Of a stretch of 64,000 nt of DNA, positions 26,006 through 33,733 are shown piece by piece (position 1 is the stretch's first letter; each line of letters starts with the position of its first letter). A model generated the notes under the pieces. That model saw only the letters and a program-made list of their open reading frames with translations. It was not told the DNA's origin and did not search any database. The DNA comes from DATLLJ01 sp965229885 (GTDB lineage Bacteria; Acidobacteriota; Vicinamibacteria; Vicinamibacterales; CAVVIG01): positions 558,001 to 622,000 of the forward strand of contig CBDDJX010000003.1 in assembly GCA_965229885.1 (NCBI GenBank), read 5' to 3'. Both the position numbers and the translations under genes were made by a program.

Positions 26006-26782
26006 ATGAGAATTCCATTTATCGCCGGCAACTGGAAGATGTTCAAGACCGTGCAGGAAGCGGTCGTGTTCGTCAAGGAGCTGCGACGGCTCGTCAAGGA
26101 CGTCACCGACGTCGAGATCGTCGTCGCTCCCCCGTTCACCGCGCTGCATGCGGTCGCCGAGGCCGCGCGCAACACGAACATCGGCGTCGCGGCGCAGAAC
26201 CTCTATTGGGAGCGCGAGGGCGCGTTCACCGGCGAAGTGTCGTCCGGCATGATCAAGGCAGCGGGCGCCGAGTACGTGATTGTCGGGCACTCGGAGCGGC
26301 GGCGATTATTCGGCGAGAGCGATCAGATCGTCAACCGCAAAGCGATGGCTGCGATCGCCGGTGGTCTGACGCCGATCGTTTGCATCGGCGAGACGCTCGA
26401 AGAACGGGAGCGCGAGGAGACCCTGGCCGTGCTCGATCGCCAGATCAAGGAGGGGCTGAAAGGATTCACGGCGGCCCAGGTGGGCGATCTCGACACGCTC
26501 GTGCTGGCGTACGAGCCGGTGTGGGCCATCGGGACCGGCCGGAACGCGACGGCCGCGCAGGCCGAAGACGCGCATGCGCACATTCGCAGGCGGCTGCGGG
26601 AGTGGTTCGGCGCCGAGGCCGCCGAGCGTTGTCACGTCATTTACGGCGGCAGCGTGAAAGCGGATAATATCCGCGAGCTCATCGCCCAGCCTGACGTCGA
26701 CGGCGCGCTCGTCGGCGGCGCGAGCCTCGAGGTGGAGAGCTTTGCCGGGATCGTGACGGCCTGCCGGCCGGCTGCGGTATAA
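26006..26782 (+). CDS. tpiA: triosephosphate isomerase
   Basis: A 258-residue TIM-barrel enzyme interconverting dihydroxyacetone phosphate and glyceraldehyde 3-phosphate. Catalytic residues are visible: Asn/Lys in FIAGNWKMFKT, His in IVGHSERRRLFGE and Glu in VLAYEPVWAIGTGRNAT (loop 6). Phosphate-binding HVIYGGSVKADN and LVGGASLEVESF follow. The stop codon TAA lies inside a TATAAT that may serve secG. Confidence 0.97.
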   Translation: MRIPFIAGNWKMFKTVQEAVVFVKELRRLVKDVTDVEIVVAPPFTALHAVAEAARNTNIGVAAQNLYWEREGAFTGEVSSGMIKAAGAEYVIVGHSERRRLFGESDQIVNRKAMAAIAGGLTPIVCIGETLEEREREETLAVLDRQIKEGLKGFTAAQVGDLDTLVLAYEPVWAIGTGRNATAAQAEDAHAHIRRRLREWFGAEAAERCHVIYGGSVKADNIRELIAQPDVDGALVGGASLEVESFAGIVTACRPAAV

Positions 26783-26783
26783 T
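26778..26783 (+). promoter_or_regulatory. possible -10 box (TATAAT) ahead of secG
   Basis: A perfect TATAAT overlaps the tpiA stop codon, 38 bases before the secG start. No convincing -35 lies 16-19 bases upstream, so the site may be weak or fortuitous. Confidence 0.3.
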
Positions 26784-26820
26784 CGGCGTTTCCACCGTGA
26801 GTTGAGCTCGAAGTAGATCA

Positions 26821-27168
26821 ATGGTTCTCTATTACCTGATCACGACTTTTTACGTGCTCGTGTGCATGCTGCTGCTGCTGGCGGTTCTGCTCCAGCAGGG
26901 CAAGGGTGACATCGCGGCGGCCTTCGGCGGCGGCAGCAGCCAGTCAGCGTTCGGCGCACGGGCTGGTGCGACGGTGCTGTCGAAGGCGACCGCCGTCCTG
27001 GCCGCTTTGTTCATGTTCTGCGCCCTGGTGCTGGCGATCCTCGGCCAGCGCGGGCCGGGATCGCTCATTAGCGGATCGGCGCCGCCGCCAAGGCCCGCGA
27101 GCGCGCCGGTGACGCCGAGGACCCCAGCGGCGCCGGCCACACCGGCGCCCGCGACACCGCCGAAGTAA
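26821..27168 (+). CDS. secG: preprotein translocase subunit SecG
   Basis: A 115-residue inner-membrane protein with two transmembrane helices (LITTFYVLVCMLLLLAVLLQ and AVLAALFMFCALVLAILG). Between them is the conserved QQGKGDIAAAFGGGSSQSAFGARAGATVLSKAT. It assists SecYEG-mediated export. After the second helix comes a Pro/Ala-rich tail of about 35 residues (ending PATPPK), longer than in E. coli. The tpiA-secG-tRNA-Leu order is common in bacteria. Confidence 0.93.
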   Translation: MVLYYLITTFYVLVCMLLLLAVLLQQGKGDIAAAFGGGSSQSAFGARAGATVLSKATAVLAALFMFCALVLAILGQRGPGSLISGSAPPPRPASAPVTPRTPAAPATPAPATPPK

Positions 27169-27175
27169 TCGTTGT

Positions 27176-27232
27176 TCAATCTGAAATCTGCAATCTGGAA
27201 TCTGCAGTCTGATATCTGCAATTTCAGACCCT
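27176..27232. repeat. short degenerate ATCTG(C/A)A tandem repeat before tRNA-Leu
   Basis: Seven loosely spaced units of the form ATCTGAA/ATCTGCA follow one another (27180-27228), forming low-complexity DNA with weak self-complementarity (GAATCTGCA, TGCAATTTC). It separates secG from the tRNA gene. No function can be assigned. Confidence 0.4.
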
Positions 27233-27237
27233 CGCTA

Positions 27238-27323
27238 GCGGAAGTGGCGGAACGGCAGACGCACCAGCTTGAGGGGCTGGCGCTCGCAAGAGCGTAGGGG
27301 TTCGAATCCCCTCTTCCGCACCA
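27238..27323 (+). tRNA. tRNA-Leu (GAG)
   Basis: An 86-base class II tRNA. The acceptor stem GCGGAAG pairs with CTTCCGC, with discriminator A and encoded CCA. The anticodon loop is TTGAGGG (GAG), a long variable arm is GCTCGCAAGAGC, and the T-arm is GTTCGAATC. It is followed by a terminator-like hairpin and then by decayed genes. Confidence 0.95.
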
Positions 27324-27368
27324 ACTTTAGACTCAACGAGCTACGTCTGAATTCGATGACTCAGTCGA

Positions 27369-27400
27369 GGCGCCCGAGAGGGCGCCGTTGTTGTGTTTGT
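27369..27400 (+). terminator. rho-independent-like terminator after tRNA-Leu
   Basis: A perfect 7-base stem (GGCGCCC/GGGCGCC) with the tetraloop GAGA is followed by the T-rich run GTTGTTGTGTTTGT. It would end transcription from the glycolysis-secG-tRNA unit. Confidence 0.6.
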
Positions 27401-27513
27401 GCGAATGGTGTGCGAAACCGGCGGGCGAAGGACGGAATCGACGAGCCTGATCGAGCCCACGGGCCTTGTCTCCCCGAATCACACTCCGCGCACCCGTCTG
27501 CTGAAGACATCAC

Positions 27514-27690
27514 CTAGTGTCGCGTCCCTGAAGTTCGTTGGCAAAATCGGTTGACCTTGTCCAGGATGACGTCGGCGGTCGCGGTCCAGACAAAGGGCTT
27601 GCAGTGCGCGTTGTGATCCACCAGGTAGCTCTCGATCGCCGCCTCAAGGGCCGGGACGCTGTCGAACGTGCCGCGGCGGATTCGCCCGAT
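27514..27690 (-). pseudogene. C-terminal fragment of an IS630-type transposase
   Basis: The minus-strand frame reads IRRGTFDSVPALEAAIESYL ... NAHCKPFVWTATADVILDKV and a stop at 27514. This is the last helix-rich segment of IS630-family transposases (the part after the catalytic Glu). The rest is missing. It is a different lineage from the element at 12.5 kb. Its broken end abuts the truncated gene starting at 27682, so the insertion probably removed that gene's 5' part. Confidence 0.7.
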
Positions 27691-28516
27691 GGACGAATCC
27701 CTCCGTACACGCCAGAGGCCGAGAAGCGCAGGGCGGCTATCCTGGAATTTGAGAACGCTCTGCTGCAAGCCACAGAAATCTGTAAGAACAGCCTGGTCGG
27801 CTGCTCAGGCTGGAAGTACGGACCGCCATCCCCGAGACGATTCGAGACGCCGCGGTACTACATCACACTGACGGCTCGAAACGGCGGTTCCGGCGGCGCC
27901 ATCAATCGCACCGATGGTCCCGAGGACCGCACGCTCCTCGAGCGTTGCATGAGCGGCGGCCTGCCCGGTTTTGGCGGCGTCCCTCGGATTGTTCAGTCAC
28001 GTGGAAGCGTTTCGATCTACTACGACACGGGCCAGGGGCAGGGGTGGCAGCGCATCATCCCCATCACAAATGCTCCGCATCTGCCTGCCACTGTTCGCCA
28101 GTGGTGGGGCGATTCGCGTGGACACTGGGAGGGGGAGACGCTGGTGGTCGACGTGACCAACTTCAACGCCAAGCGGGAGTATCTGAGTTCCCGCGAGAAC
28201 TTCCACCTGATCGAACGTTTCACCCGGATCGACGCGAACACGCTCGAGTACCAAGCCACGATGGAGGATCCGACGACGTGGACGAGGCCGTGGACCGCTA
28301 AAGCAGGAGTGGACCCGGCAAGATGCGCGAGCGAACCGGGTGTACTACGAACCCCGATGTCACGAGGGTAATTACGGCTTGGTGGGCGCGCTTGTCGGCG
28401 CCCGCGTCGAAGACCGCGCATTCGCCGAAGGACGCGGACCCGATCCGGCAACTATTTGCAGCGGCAACTGCGGAAATGGGGTCGACGAAGTGGAAGTGAA
28501 TGAGGGGGCCAATTAG
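27682..28516 (+). pseudogene. 5'-truncated, frameshifted gene of an unnamed secreted-protein family
   Basis: Readable protein runs from DGRIPPYTPEAEKRRA, through ERCMSGGLPGFGGVPRIVQS and RQWWGDSRGHWEGETLVVDV, to HLIERFTRIDANTLEYQATM. A single extra base at about 28303 then shifts the frame. In the next register it continues as YYEPRCHEGNYGLVGALVG and ends at TAG 28514-28516. I associate the GDSRGHWEGxTLVVDTTNF pattern with a large uncharacterised family in Acidobacteria. The N-terminal signal peptide part is lost at the IS630 fragment. Confidence 0.7.
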
Positions 28517-28834
28517 GTAGGGCGTGTTCGGTGGTTTATCACGGGCAGTCGGTTTCAAAGGTCGGCTATCGTCACGCGCGGGTGCAAAGGCGTGGCAAGA
28601 TAGGGGGTGTGCCCAAGGCCCGTCGAGCTGGCGTGTACGCCAGGCAGGAGGCCAAACAGGGCCGTGGGGGGCAAAGTCCAGGCGCTAGCGGGGATACGGC
28701 CCCCGCAAGTTCTTCTTGATATTCGGGTCTGACCCTTGCTAAAATCCCGTGTCAGCCCTCCTGTTGTCGCCCAATTTCGGCCGGCAGCGGATCACTCATC
28801 GAGTGGGGCCAATGCAGTCGTTTGAGGTGAGCCC
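28517..28834 (+). other. gene-free region before pqqA, with leader and possible RNA structure
   Basis: No credible protein frame is present. Stem-forming elements are visible, such as CTGGCGTGTACGCCAG (6-base stem) and GGGGGC/GCCCCC further on. They could be old mobile-element DNA or a structured RNA. The last 90 bases are the pqqA leader downstream of the promoter below. A copy of the 14-mer seen at 2307 occurs at 28561-28574. Confidence 0.4.
28716..28745 (+). promoter_or_regulatory. predicted sigma-70 promoter of the pqq operon
   Basis: TTGATA (28716-28721) and TAAAAT (28740-28745) are spaced by 18 bases, close to consensus. The spacer holds the perfect palindrome GGGTCTGACCC, which might be an operator or a REP-type half. 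pqqA starts 90 bases downstream. Confidence 0.6.
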
Positions 28835-28909
28835 ATGAATTGGACGAAGCCCGAGTTTGAAGTCGTAGCCGTCACGATGGAAGTCACCGCGTACGCGGCG
28901 ACACGCTAG
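28835..28909 (+). CDS. pqqA: PQQ precursor peptide PqqA
   Basis: A 24-residue peptide is read from ATG 28835 after the Shine-Dalgarno GAGGTGA. It contains Glu16 and Tyr20 in EVTAY, the E-x3-Y pair that PqqE cross-links and that becomes the carbon skeleton of pyrroloquinoline quinone. The N-terminal NWTKPEFEVV matches the family. A hairpin follows directly, which would let more pqqA than pqqB message accumulate. Confidence 0.95.
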   Translation: MNWTKPEFEVVAVTMEVTAYAATR

Positions 28910-28915
28910 GGTCCT

Positions 28916-28954
28916 GGACGGAGGTGGTGCCGGCAAGGGATCCCACCTCCGTCC
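28916..28954 (+). terminator. hairpin between pqqA and pqqB (partial terminator or processing site)
   Basis: A perfect 12-base stem (GGACGGAGGTGG/CCACCTCCGTCC) with a 15-base loop lies 6 bases after the pqqA stop. It is followed by CCTTCTCGTGT, not a strong U-run. A leaky terminator or RNA-stabilising hairpin would give excess pqqA transcript, as described for other pqq operons. Confidence 0.6.
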
Positions 28955-28969
28955 CCTTCTCGTGTCTAA

Positions 28970-29878
28970 GTGCAGGTTGTTCTGCTCGGCACATCCGCTG
29001 GCGGAGGTTTCCCGCAGTGGAATTGTTGGTGCCCTTCATGTCGCCTTGCGCGGCAGAACCCTGCCGCGGCTATACCCCGTAGTCAGTCCTCCGCAGCGAT
29101 CAGCGTCGATGGCCAGCGCTGGTTCCTGCTGAACGCCTCACCCGACGTTCGAGACCAAATCGCCAGGCTGTCCTGCGGACATTCCCTACAGATCAGGCAG
29201 GTTCCCATAGAGGGTGTCCTTCTCACCGACGCGGAGCTTGATCACACGTTGGGGCTCGTGTTGCTGCGTGAGGCGCGGCATCTACCGCTGTACACGACTG
29301 CGGCGATCTGCGCGATGCTCGAACGAGATTCACGCATTCTACCTGTGACGCGCGCGTTCGCCGAGGTTCCGGTGACCGAGCTGCTGTTGGAGACGCCGCA
29401 AGTGCTCCGTTACCGTGACGGTACCGGCAGCGGACTCTCCGCCGAAGTATTTGCCGTGCCGGCGGGCCCTCCGCGTTTCGCAACCAGCCATGACGTCGGA
29501 CACACGGTCGGGATTGCGCTCCGGGATGAGGAACGCGGCACGGTGTGCGCGTTCGTACCGGGCTGCGGCGATTTGGATGCATCTCTCCTCAATCGCTTCG
29601 CGCAGACCGATCTGCTACTCTTCGACGGCACCTTCTGGACCGACGACGAGCTAGTCGCGCTGGGCATCGGCGACCAAACAGCCCGGCAAATGGATCATCT
29701 CCCGATCTCAGGCCCTGGCGGGAGCCTGGAGCAGCTCGGGAAGCTTCCGTGCCGACATCGCGTCTACACGCACATCAACAATACGAACCCGATACTCGTG
29801 GAGAACTCTCCGGAACACGCATTGGTTGAGCGAGCCGGGCTCACCATCGGGGTCGACGGCCTACGGATCAACTTGTAA
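28970..29878 (+). CDS. pqqB: PQQ biosynthesis protein PqqB
   Basis: A 302-residue metallo-beta-lactamase-fold protein. It has VVLLGTSAGGGFPQWNCWCP with the Cys-x-Cys-x2-Cys zinc site typical of PqqB, the substituted metal motif LTDAELDHTLGLVLLREA, and the C-terminal GTFWTDDELV and HINNTNPIL. PqqB is proposed to hydroxylate the cross-linked Glu-Tyr intermediate. It starts at GTG 28970, 61 bases after pqqA, and precedes pqqC by 15 bases. Confidence 0.95.
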   Translation: MQVVLLGTSAGGGFPQWNCWCPSCRLARQNPAAAIPRSQSSAAISVDGQRWFLLNASPDVRDQIARLSCGHSLQIRQVPIEGVLLTDAELDHTLGLVLLREARHLPLYTTAAICAMLERDSRILPVTRAFAEVPVTELLLETPQVLRYRDGTGSGLSAEVFAVPAGPPRFATSHDVGHTVGIALRDEERGTVCAFVPGCGDLDASLLNRFAQTDLLLFDGTFWTDDELVALGIGDQTARQMDHLPISGPGGSLEQLGKLPCRHRVYTHINNTNPILVENSPEHALVERAGLTIGVDGLRINL

Positions 29879-29893
29879 CGCACGGGGTAGCCG

Positions 29894-30646
29894 ATGACGA
29901 CGGGCCTGCACCCTTCCTCGCTTGCCGCACCCCCCCCGCCGCCGATTCCGGCGCTGGAACGGCCGCTGACCCCCGAGGCCCTGGCTGACGCCTTGCAAGC
30001 GTTTAGCCGCTCGTACTACGCCAACCATCCCTTCCATCAATTGATGCACGAAGGTCGGCTCACTCCTCGGCAGCTGCAAGGGTGGGTTGCCAACCGGCTG
30101 GCGTATCAGCGGGCGGTCCCGCGAAAGGACGCCGCGATTCTCTCGAACTGCCCCGATCCCACGGTTCGCCGTCTATGGATGCAGCGTATCGTCGACCACG
30201 ACGGCACCGAGCCGGGCAGTGGTGGGATTGAGATGTGGATCAGATTGGGCGAGGCCGTCGGCGTGCCGCGTGAAGAGATGGAGGACGAGCGGCACGTCCT
30301 GCCGGGCGTGCGATTCGCTGCGGAAGCTTACGTGACCTTTTGCAAGACCAAGCCGTGGATTGACGCCGTCGCGTCCTCGCTGACAGAGCTGTTTGCACCG
30401 GATCTGATGCGACAGCGCATCGCCGCGTTCCCTCAGCACTATGGCTGGATTCGTCCCGAGGCGCTCGATTACTTCAAGAGCCGGCTGATCCAGGCGCCGC
30501 GGGACAGCCAGCAGGGACTGCAGCTCGTCCAGACGCATTGCACGACCGTCGAAACCCAGCGGCGCGCATTCGACGCCTTGGCGTTCAAGATCGAGATACT
30601 CTGGGTGATGATCGATACGATTCATCACGCCTATACTGACCACTGA
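29894..30646 (+). CDS. pqqC: pyrroloquinoline-quinone synthase PqqC
   Basis: A 250-residue all-helical, cofactor-free oxidase performing the final ring closure and eight-electron oxidation to PQQ. Signatures are YYANHPFHQLMHEGRLTPRQ, GWVANRLAYQRAVPRKDAAI, the active-site DHDGTEPGSGGIEMWIRLGE and HYGWIRPEALDYFKSR. It carries a Pro-rich N-terminal extension of about 20 residues. pqqD follows after one base. Confidence 0.96.
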   Translation: MTTGLHPSSLAAPPPPPIPALERPLTPEALADALQAFSRSYYANHPFHQLMHEGRLTPRQLQGWVANRLAYQRAVPRKDAAILSNCPDPTVRRLWMQRIVDHDGTEPGSGGIEMWIRLGEAVGVPREEMEDERHVLPGVRFAAEAYVTFCKTKPWIDAVASSLTELFAPDLMRQRIAAFPQHYGWIRPEALDYFKSRLIQAPRDSQQGLQLVQTHCTTVETQRRAFDALAFKIEILWVMIDTIHHAYTDH

Positions 30647-30647
30647 C

Positions 30648-30920
30648 ATGCCGCCTCTGACGAGCGCCGCGGTTCCCGTGCTCTGGCGGCTGGCTCGCTT
30701 GGACTTCGACTCCGTCCGCCAGCGGCATGTGTTGCTTTATCCGGAAGGCGCGGTCTTGCTCAACGAGACGAGCGCGGCGATCCTGGGGCTCTGCGATGGC
30801 CACCGCACGGTGGACGAGATCACCCAGGTCCTGCAGGAGCGCTATAGAGGCGTCGTTGCTGCGGACGTTGGCGAATTTCTGTCCCAGTTGGCCGAAAGAG
30901 AGTTGGTCCGTGAAGCCTGA
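30648..30920 (+). CDS. pqqD: PqqA-binding chaperone PqqD
   Basis: A 90-residue RiPP recognition element (winged-helix type) that holds PqqA for PqqE. It has YPEGAVLLNETSAAILGLCD and GHRTVDEITQVLQERY, both typical of PqqD. The gene begins right after pqqC and overlaps the GTG start of pqqE by 11 bases, in keeping with the PqqD-PqqE complex. Confidence 0.95.
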   Translation: MPPLTSAAVPVLWRLARLDFDSVRQRHVLLYPEGAVLLNETSAAILGLCDGHRTVDEITQVLQERYRGVVAADVGEFLSQLAERELVREA

Positions 30921-32001
30921 CCGTCCCACCACGCTCGTGGCCGAGCTGACGCATCGTTGTCCGCTCCATTGCCCGTATTGCTCGAATCCCCTTGAAATGA
31001 ATCGGTCGGAGGAGGAGCTGTCGACTGACGACTGGAAGCGGGTCCTGACACAAGCGCGCGAGTTGGGTGTGCTCCAGCTCGGGCTCTCGGGTGGGGAACC
31101 GCTCGTGCGTCGGGACGTCGAGGAGCTGGCCGCGCACGCCCACGAACTGGGCCTTTACAGCACGCTCGTCACGTCGGGCCTTGGCCTGACGCCTTCACGG
31201 GCCGAGAAACTACGCCAGGCGGGTCTCGAGCACGTCCAGATTTCGATCCAGGACTCGGACGTCAAGACAGCCGAATGGATCGCCGGAATACCGTCGGTCA
31301 AACAAAAGGAGGCGGCTGCGGCCAGCGTCCGGGAACTGGGGTTCGCCTTCTCGATCAACGTGGTCCTCCACCGAGCAAACATCGATCGGCTTGGCGAAAT
31401 TATCGAGTTGGCCGCCCGACTGGGAGCGGACCGCCTCGAGTTGGCCAACACCCAATACTATGGCTGGGCGCTCGAAAATCGGCGCGCGCTCATGCCTTCA
31501 CGCGCGCAGGTGGTCGCCGCGGAGACGATCTACCGTGAGGCAGCGGAGCGTCACCGGGGCCGGATGCAGATTATTTTCGTCCTTCCGGACTACTTCGAGC
31601 AGTACCCGAAGCCATGCTACGGGGGCTGGGGGAAACACTACCTGCTCGTGGCGCCGGACGGTCGAACGCTGCCCTGTCATGGAGCGACCCACATCACGTC
31701 GCTCACATTCGACAATGTACGAGATCGCTCGCTTCAGTGGATTTGGGCAGAGTCATCCGCGTTCCAGGCATTCCGCGGCGAGGACTGGATGCAGGAGCCT
31801 TGCCGCAGCTGTCCGCGCAAGGCGATCGACTTCGGCGGCTGCCGCTGTCAAGCGTTTGCCCTCACCGGCGATGCGACCAATGCCGACCCGGTTTGCACAT
31901 TGACGCCGCTGCGCGCCATCGTCGATGAGGCGCTGAAGGAGGAGGTCGGGCCGATCGAGTACCGCTATCGGTATCTGACCTTGGACCCTCAACGGCCGTG
32001 A
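30910..32001 (+). CDS. pqqE: PqqA peptide cyclase PqqE (radical SAM/SPASM)
   Basis: A 363-residue radical S-adenosylmethionine enzyme forming the Glu-Tyr C-C bond in PqqA. The cluster motif is THRCPLHCPYCSNP (Cx3Cx2C), followed by LGLSGGEPLVRRDVEE. The SPASM auxiliary-cluster Cys residues lie in KPCYGGWG, LPCHGA, EPCRSCPRK and GGCRCQAFALTGD. GTG 30910 is chosen since VKPDRPTTLVAELTHRC matches the family N-terminus. Its stop is in a GTGA overlap with the ABC ATPase. Confidence 0.96.
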   Translation: MKPDRPTTLVAELTHRCPLHCPYCSNPLEMNRSEEELSTDDWKRVLTQARELGVLQLGLSGGEPLVRRDVEELAAHAHELGLYSTLVTSGLGLTPSRAEKLRQAGLEHVQISIQDSDVKTAEWIAGIPSVKQKEAAAASVRELGFAFSINVVLHRANIDRLGEIIELAARLGADRLELANTQYYGWALENRRALMPSRAQVVAAETIYREAAERHRGRMQIIFVLPDYFEQYPKPCYGGWGKHYLLVAPDGRTLPCHGATHITSLTFDNVRDRSLQWIWAESSAFQAFRGEDWMQEPCRSCPRKAIDFGGCRCQAFALTGDATNADPVCTLTPLRAIVDEALKEEVGPIEYRYRYLTLDPQRP

Positions 32002-32957
32002 ACGGGTCAATCACTGCAATCGAGGCCGCTGGGCTCGGGCGGGACTTCGGCTCGTCCCGCGCGCTCGACTCCCTCGATCTTCTCGTTCCCCGCGGTGCGC
32101 TAGTCGGCTTGCTGGGTCCCAATGGCGCCGGCAAGACGACGACGATGTTGCTACTTGGAACGCTGCTCAACCCGTCACGAGGTACGGCCCGGCTGTTCGG
32201 TCACGACATCGTCGGTGAACGGCGGGCCGCACGCCGCCGCCTGGGGCTCGTTTTCCACGAACCCAGTATCGATGGACTGCTGACCGTCCAGCAGAATCTG
32301 CTGTTCGCCGCTCGACTCGCGGGGTTGGCCGGTCACGAAGCACGACGCGCGGTGGCTGGGGCGCTCGATCGAACCGGCCTCAACGAGCGTGCTTCCCAGC
32401 TTGGGCGGCACCTCTCCAGCGGGTGGCGGCGGCTTGCCGACATCGCCCGCGCGACCATACACCGGCCCGACCTCCTCATCCTCGACGAGCCGACCGTCGG
32501 ACTCGATCCCGAGCATCGCGACCGCATGTGGACGCTGCTCGAGGAGGAACGTCGCGAGCGCGGCGCCACAATCTTGTTTTCTACCCACTATCTCTCCGAA
32601 GCCGAGCCGTGCGACCGCGTCGTGCTCCTTGCGCATGGCAGAGTGGTGGCAGATGGCAGCCCGGCCGTACTGAAAGCCAGGGTGGGCACAGAGGTCGCCG
32701 AAATCGAGGGTCCCGAGACAGAGCGCCTGATTGAGGCCCTGCGTGACGGCGGCGCAGTTCGAATGGTCGTACGAACGGAGCGCGGGTACCGCATCGGTCT
32801 AACTGGTCCCCGCGAGCAGCTGGCCAGACTCGCCGCCGCCCAGCCGGGAATCAGGCGCTTCGCCATTCGACCACCGACTCTCGAAGACGTGTATTTCGAG
32901 CGCACGGAGGCCGTGTCTCCGCGACTGATGCGCCCCGTCATTGGAGAACGCGCGTGA
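31998..32957 (+). CDS. ABC transporter ATP-binding protein of the pqq operon
   Basis: A 319-residue ABC-2-type ATPase. It has Walker A GLLGPNGAGKTTTMLLLG, a signature region LSSGWRRLADIARATIHRP (variant of LSGG), Walker B LLILDEPTVGLDPEHRD and the switch His in FSTHYLSEAEPCD. The last 100 residues form the usual regulatory extension. It is coupled to pqqE and to the permease by GTGA overlaps. Similar pairs are named in databases for PQQ-dependent alcohol dehydrogenase systems; export of PQQ or assembly of a PQQ enzyme is possible but unproven. Confidence 0.92.
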   Translation: MNGSITAIEAAGLGRDFGSSRALDSLDLLVPRGALVGLLGPNGAGKTTTMLLLGTLLNPSRGTARLFGHDIVGERRAARRRLGLVFHEPSIDGLLTVQQNLLFAARLAGLAGHEARRAVAGALDRTGLNERASQLGRHLSSGWRRLADIARATIHRPDLLILDEPTVGLDPEHRDRMWTLLEEERRERGATILFSTHYLSEAEPCDRVVLLAHGRVVADGSPAVLKARVGTEVAEIEGPETERLIEALRDGGAVRMVVRTERGYRIGLTGPREQLARLAAAQPGIRRFAIRPPTLEDVYFERTEAVSPRLMRPVIGERA

Positions 32958-33733
32958 GCCGGCTGATCGCTGTTTACGGCATTGTGGCCCGGGATCTCTA
33001 CCGCACGACCCGGCAGAAGAGTCGGCTCTTGGGCGGGATCGCCCGTCCGTTCATGTGGCTCCTGCTGGTTGGCACGGGCTACAACTCCATCGCCCGCGTC
33101 GAAGGCGCGCTGTCGTACAAGGCGTTCGTCTATCCCGGCGTCGTCGTGATGGCGGCGCTGTTTGGCGCGATGCTGACCGCGGTGTCGACAGTCTATGACC
33201 GCGAGTTCGGCATGCTGCGCCTGATGCTGGCCAGTCCGGCCGGAACGACGGCCGTGCTCGCGGGCCGCGCGCTGTCGGCGACCCTGGTCGGGATCCTCCA
33301 GGGCGGCATCGTGCTCCTGTGCGGCCCGCTGCTGCTACGTCTCACTCTCGGCCAGCTCGTTGTGGCGGCCGCGGCTCTGGTCATCGCCGCTTTGAGCAGT
33401 AGCCTGCTGGGACTGCTCCTGGCCGCGCGGCTCCGATCCGTTGAAAACTTCGCCGGCATCATCAACGTCGTCTTGTTCCCTCTGCTGTTCGTCAGCGGCG
33501 CCTTGTATCCGACCGCCCAGATGCCCACATGGCTGCGAGGTGCGGCCCGTCTCAACCCAGTGACGTATCAAGTCGACCTGATGCGCCAGGCGCTCGGCCA
33601 ATCTGGCGAGTTCGAGGTCGCCTATTCTCTGCTCGCGCTCGCCGCCATGAGCCTCGTCGCCTTCGGCCTCACCGCGCTGCTCTTCGATCCTCAGCAGCGC
33701 TTCGTCCGGAGCGGCCAGTCTGCAAAGACATGA
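32954..33733 (+). CDS. ABC-2 type transporter permease of the pqq operon
   Basis: A 259-residue integral membrane protein with six hydrophobic segments. It has the ABC-2 features RPFMWLLLVGTGYNSIARV near the N-terminus, GVVVMAALFGAMLTAVSTVY, and the C-terminal FPLLFVSGALYPTAQMPTWL. The start GTG overlaps the ATPase stop and the stop overlaps the peptidase ATG (ATGA), so ATPase, permease and peptidase should be made together. The transported molecule is unknown. Confidence 0.9.
   Translation: MSRLIAVYGIVARDLYRTTRQKSRLLGGIARPFMWLLLVGTGYNSIARVEGALSYKAFVYPGVVVMAALFGAMLTAVSTVYDREFGMLRLMLASPAGTTAVLAGRALSATLVGILQGGIVLLCGPLLLRLTLGQLVVAAAALVIAALSSSLLGLLLAARLRSVENFAGIINVVLFPLLFVSGALYPTAQMPTWLRGAARLNPVTYQVDLMRQALGQSGEFEVAYSLLALAAMSLVAFGLTALLFDPQQRFVRSGQSAKT

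Noticed and set aside
27238..28834. An integrated genomic island using tRNA-Leu as attachment site.
   Set aside because: No repeat of the tRNA 3' end and no integrase gene were found downstream; only IS and gene relics are present.
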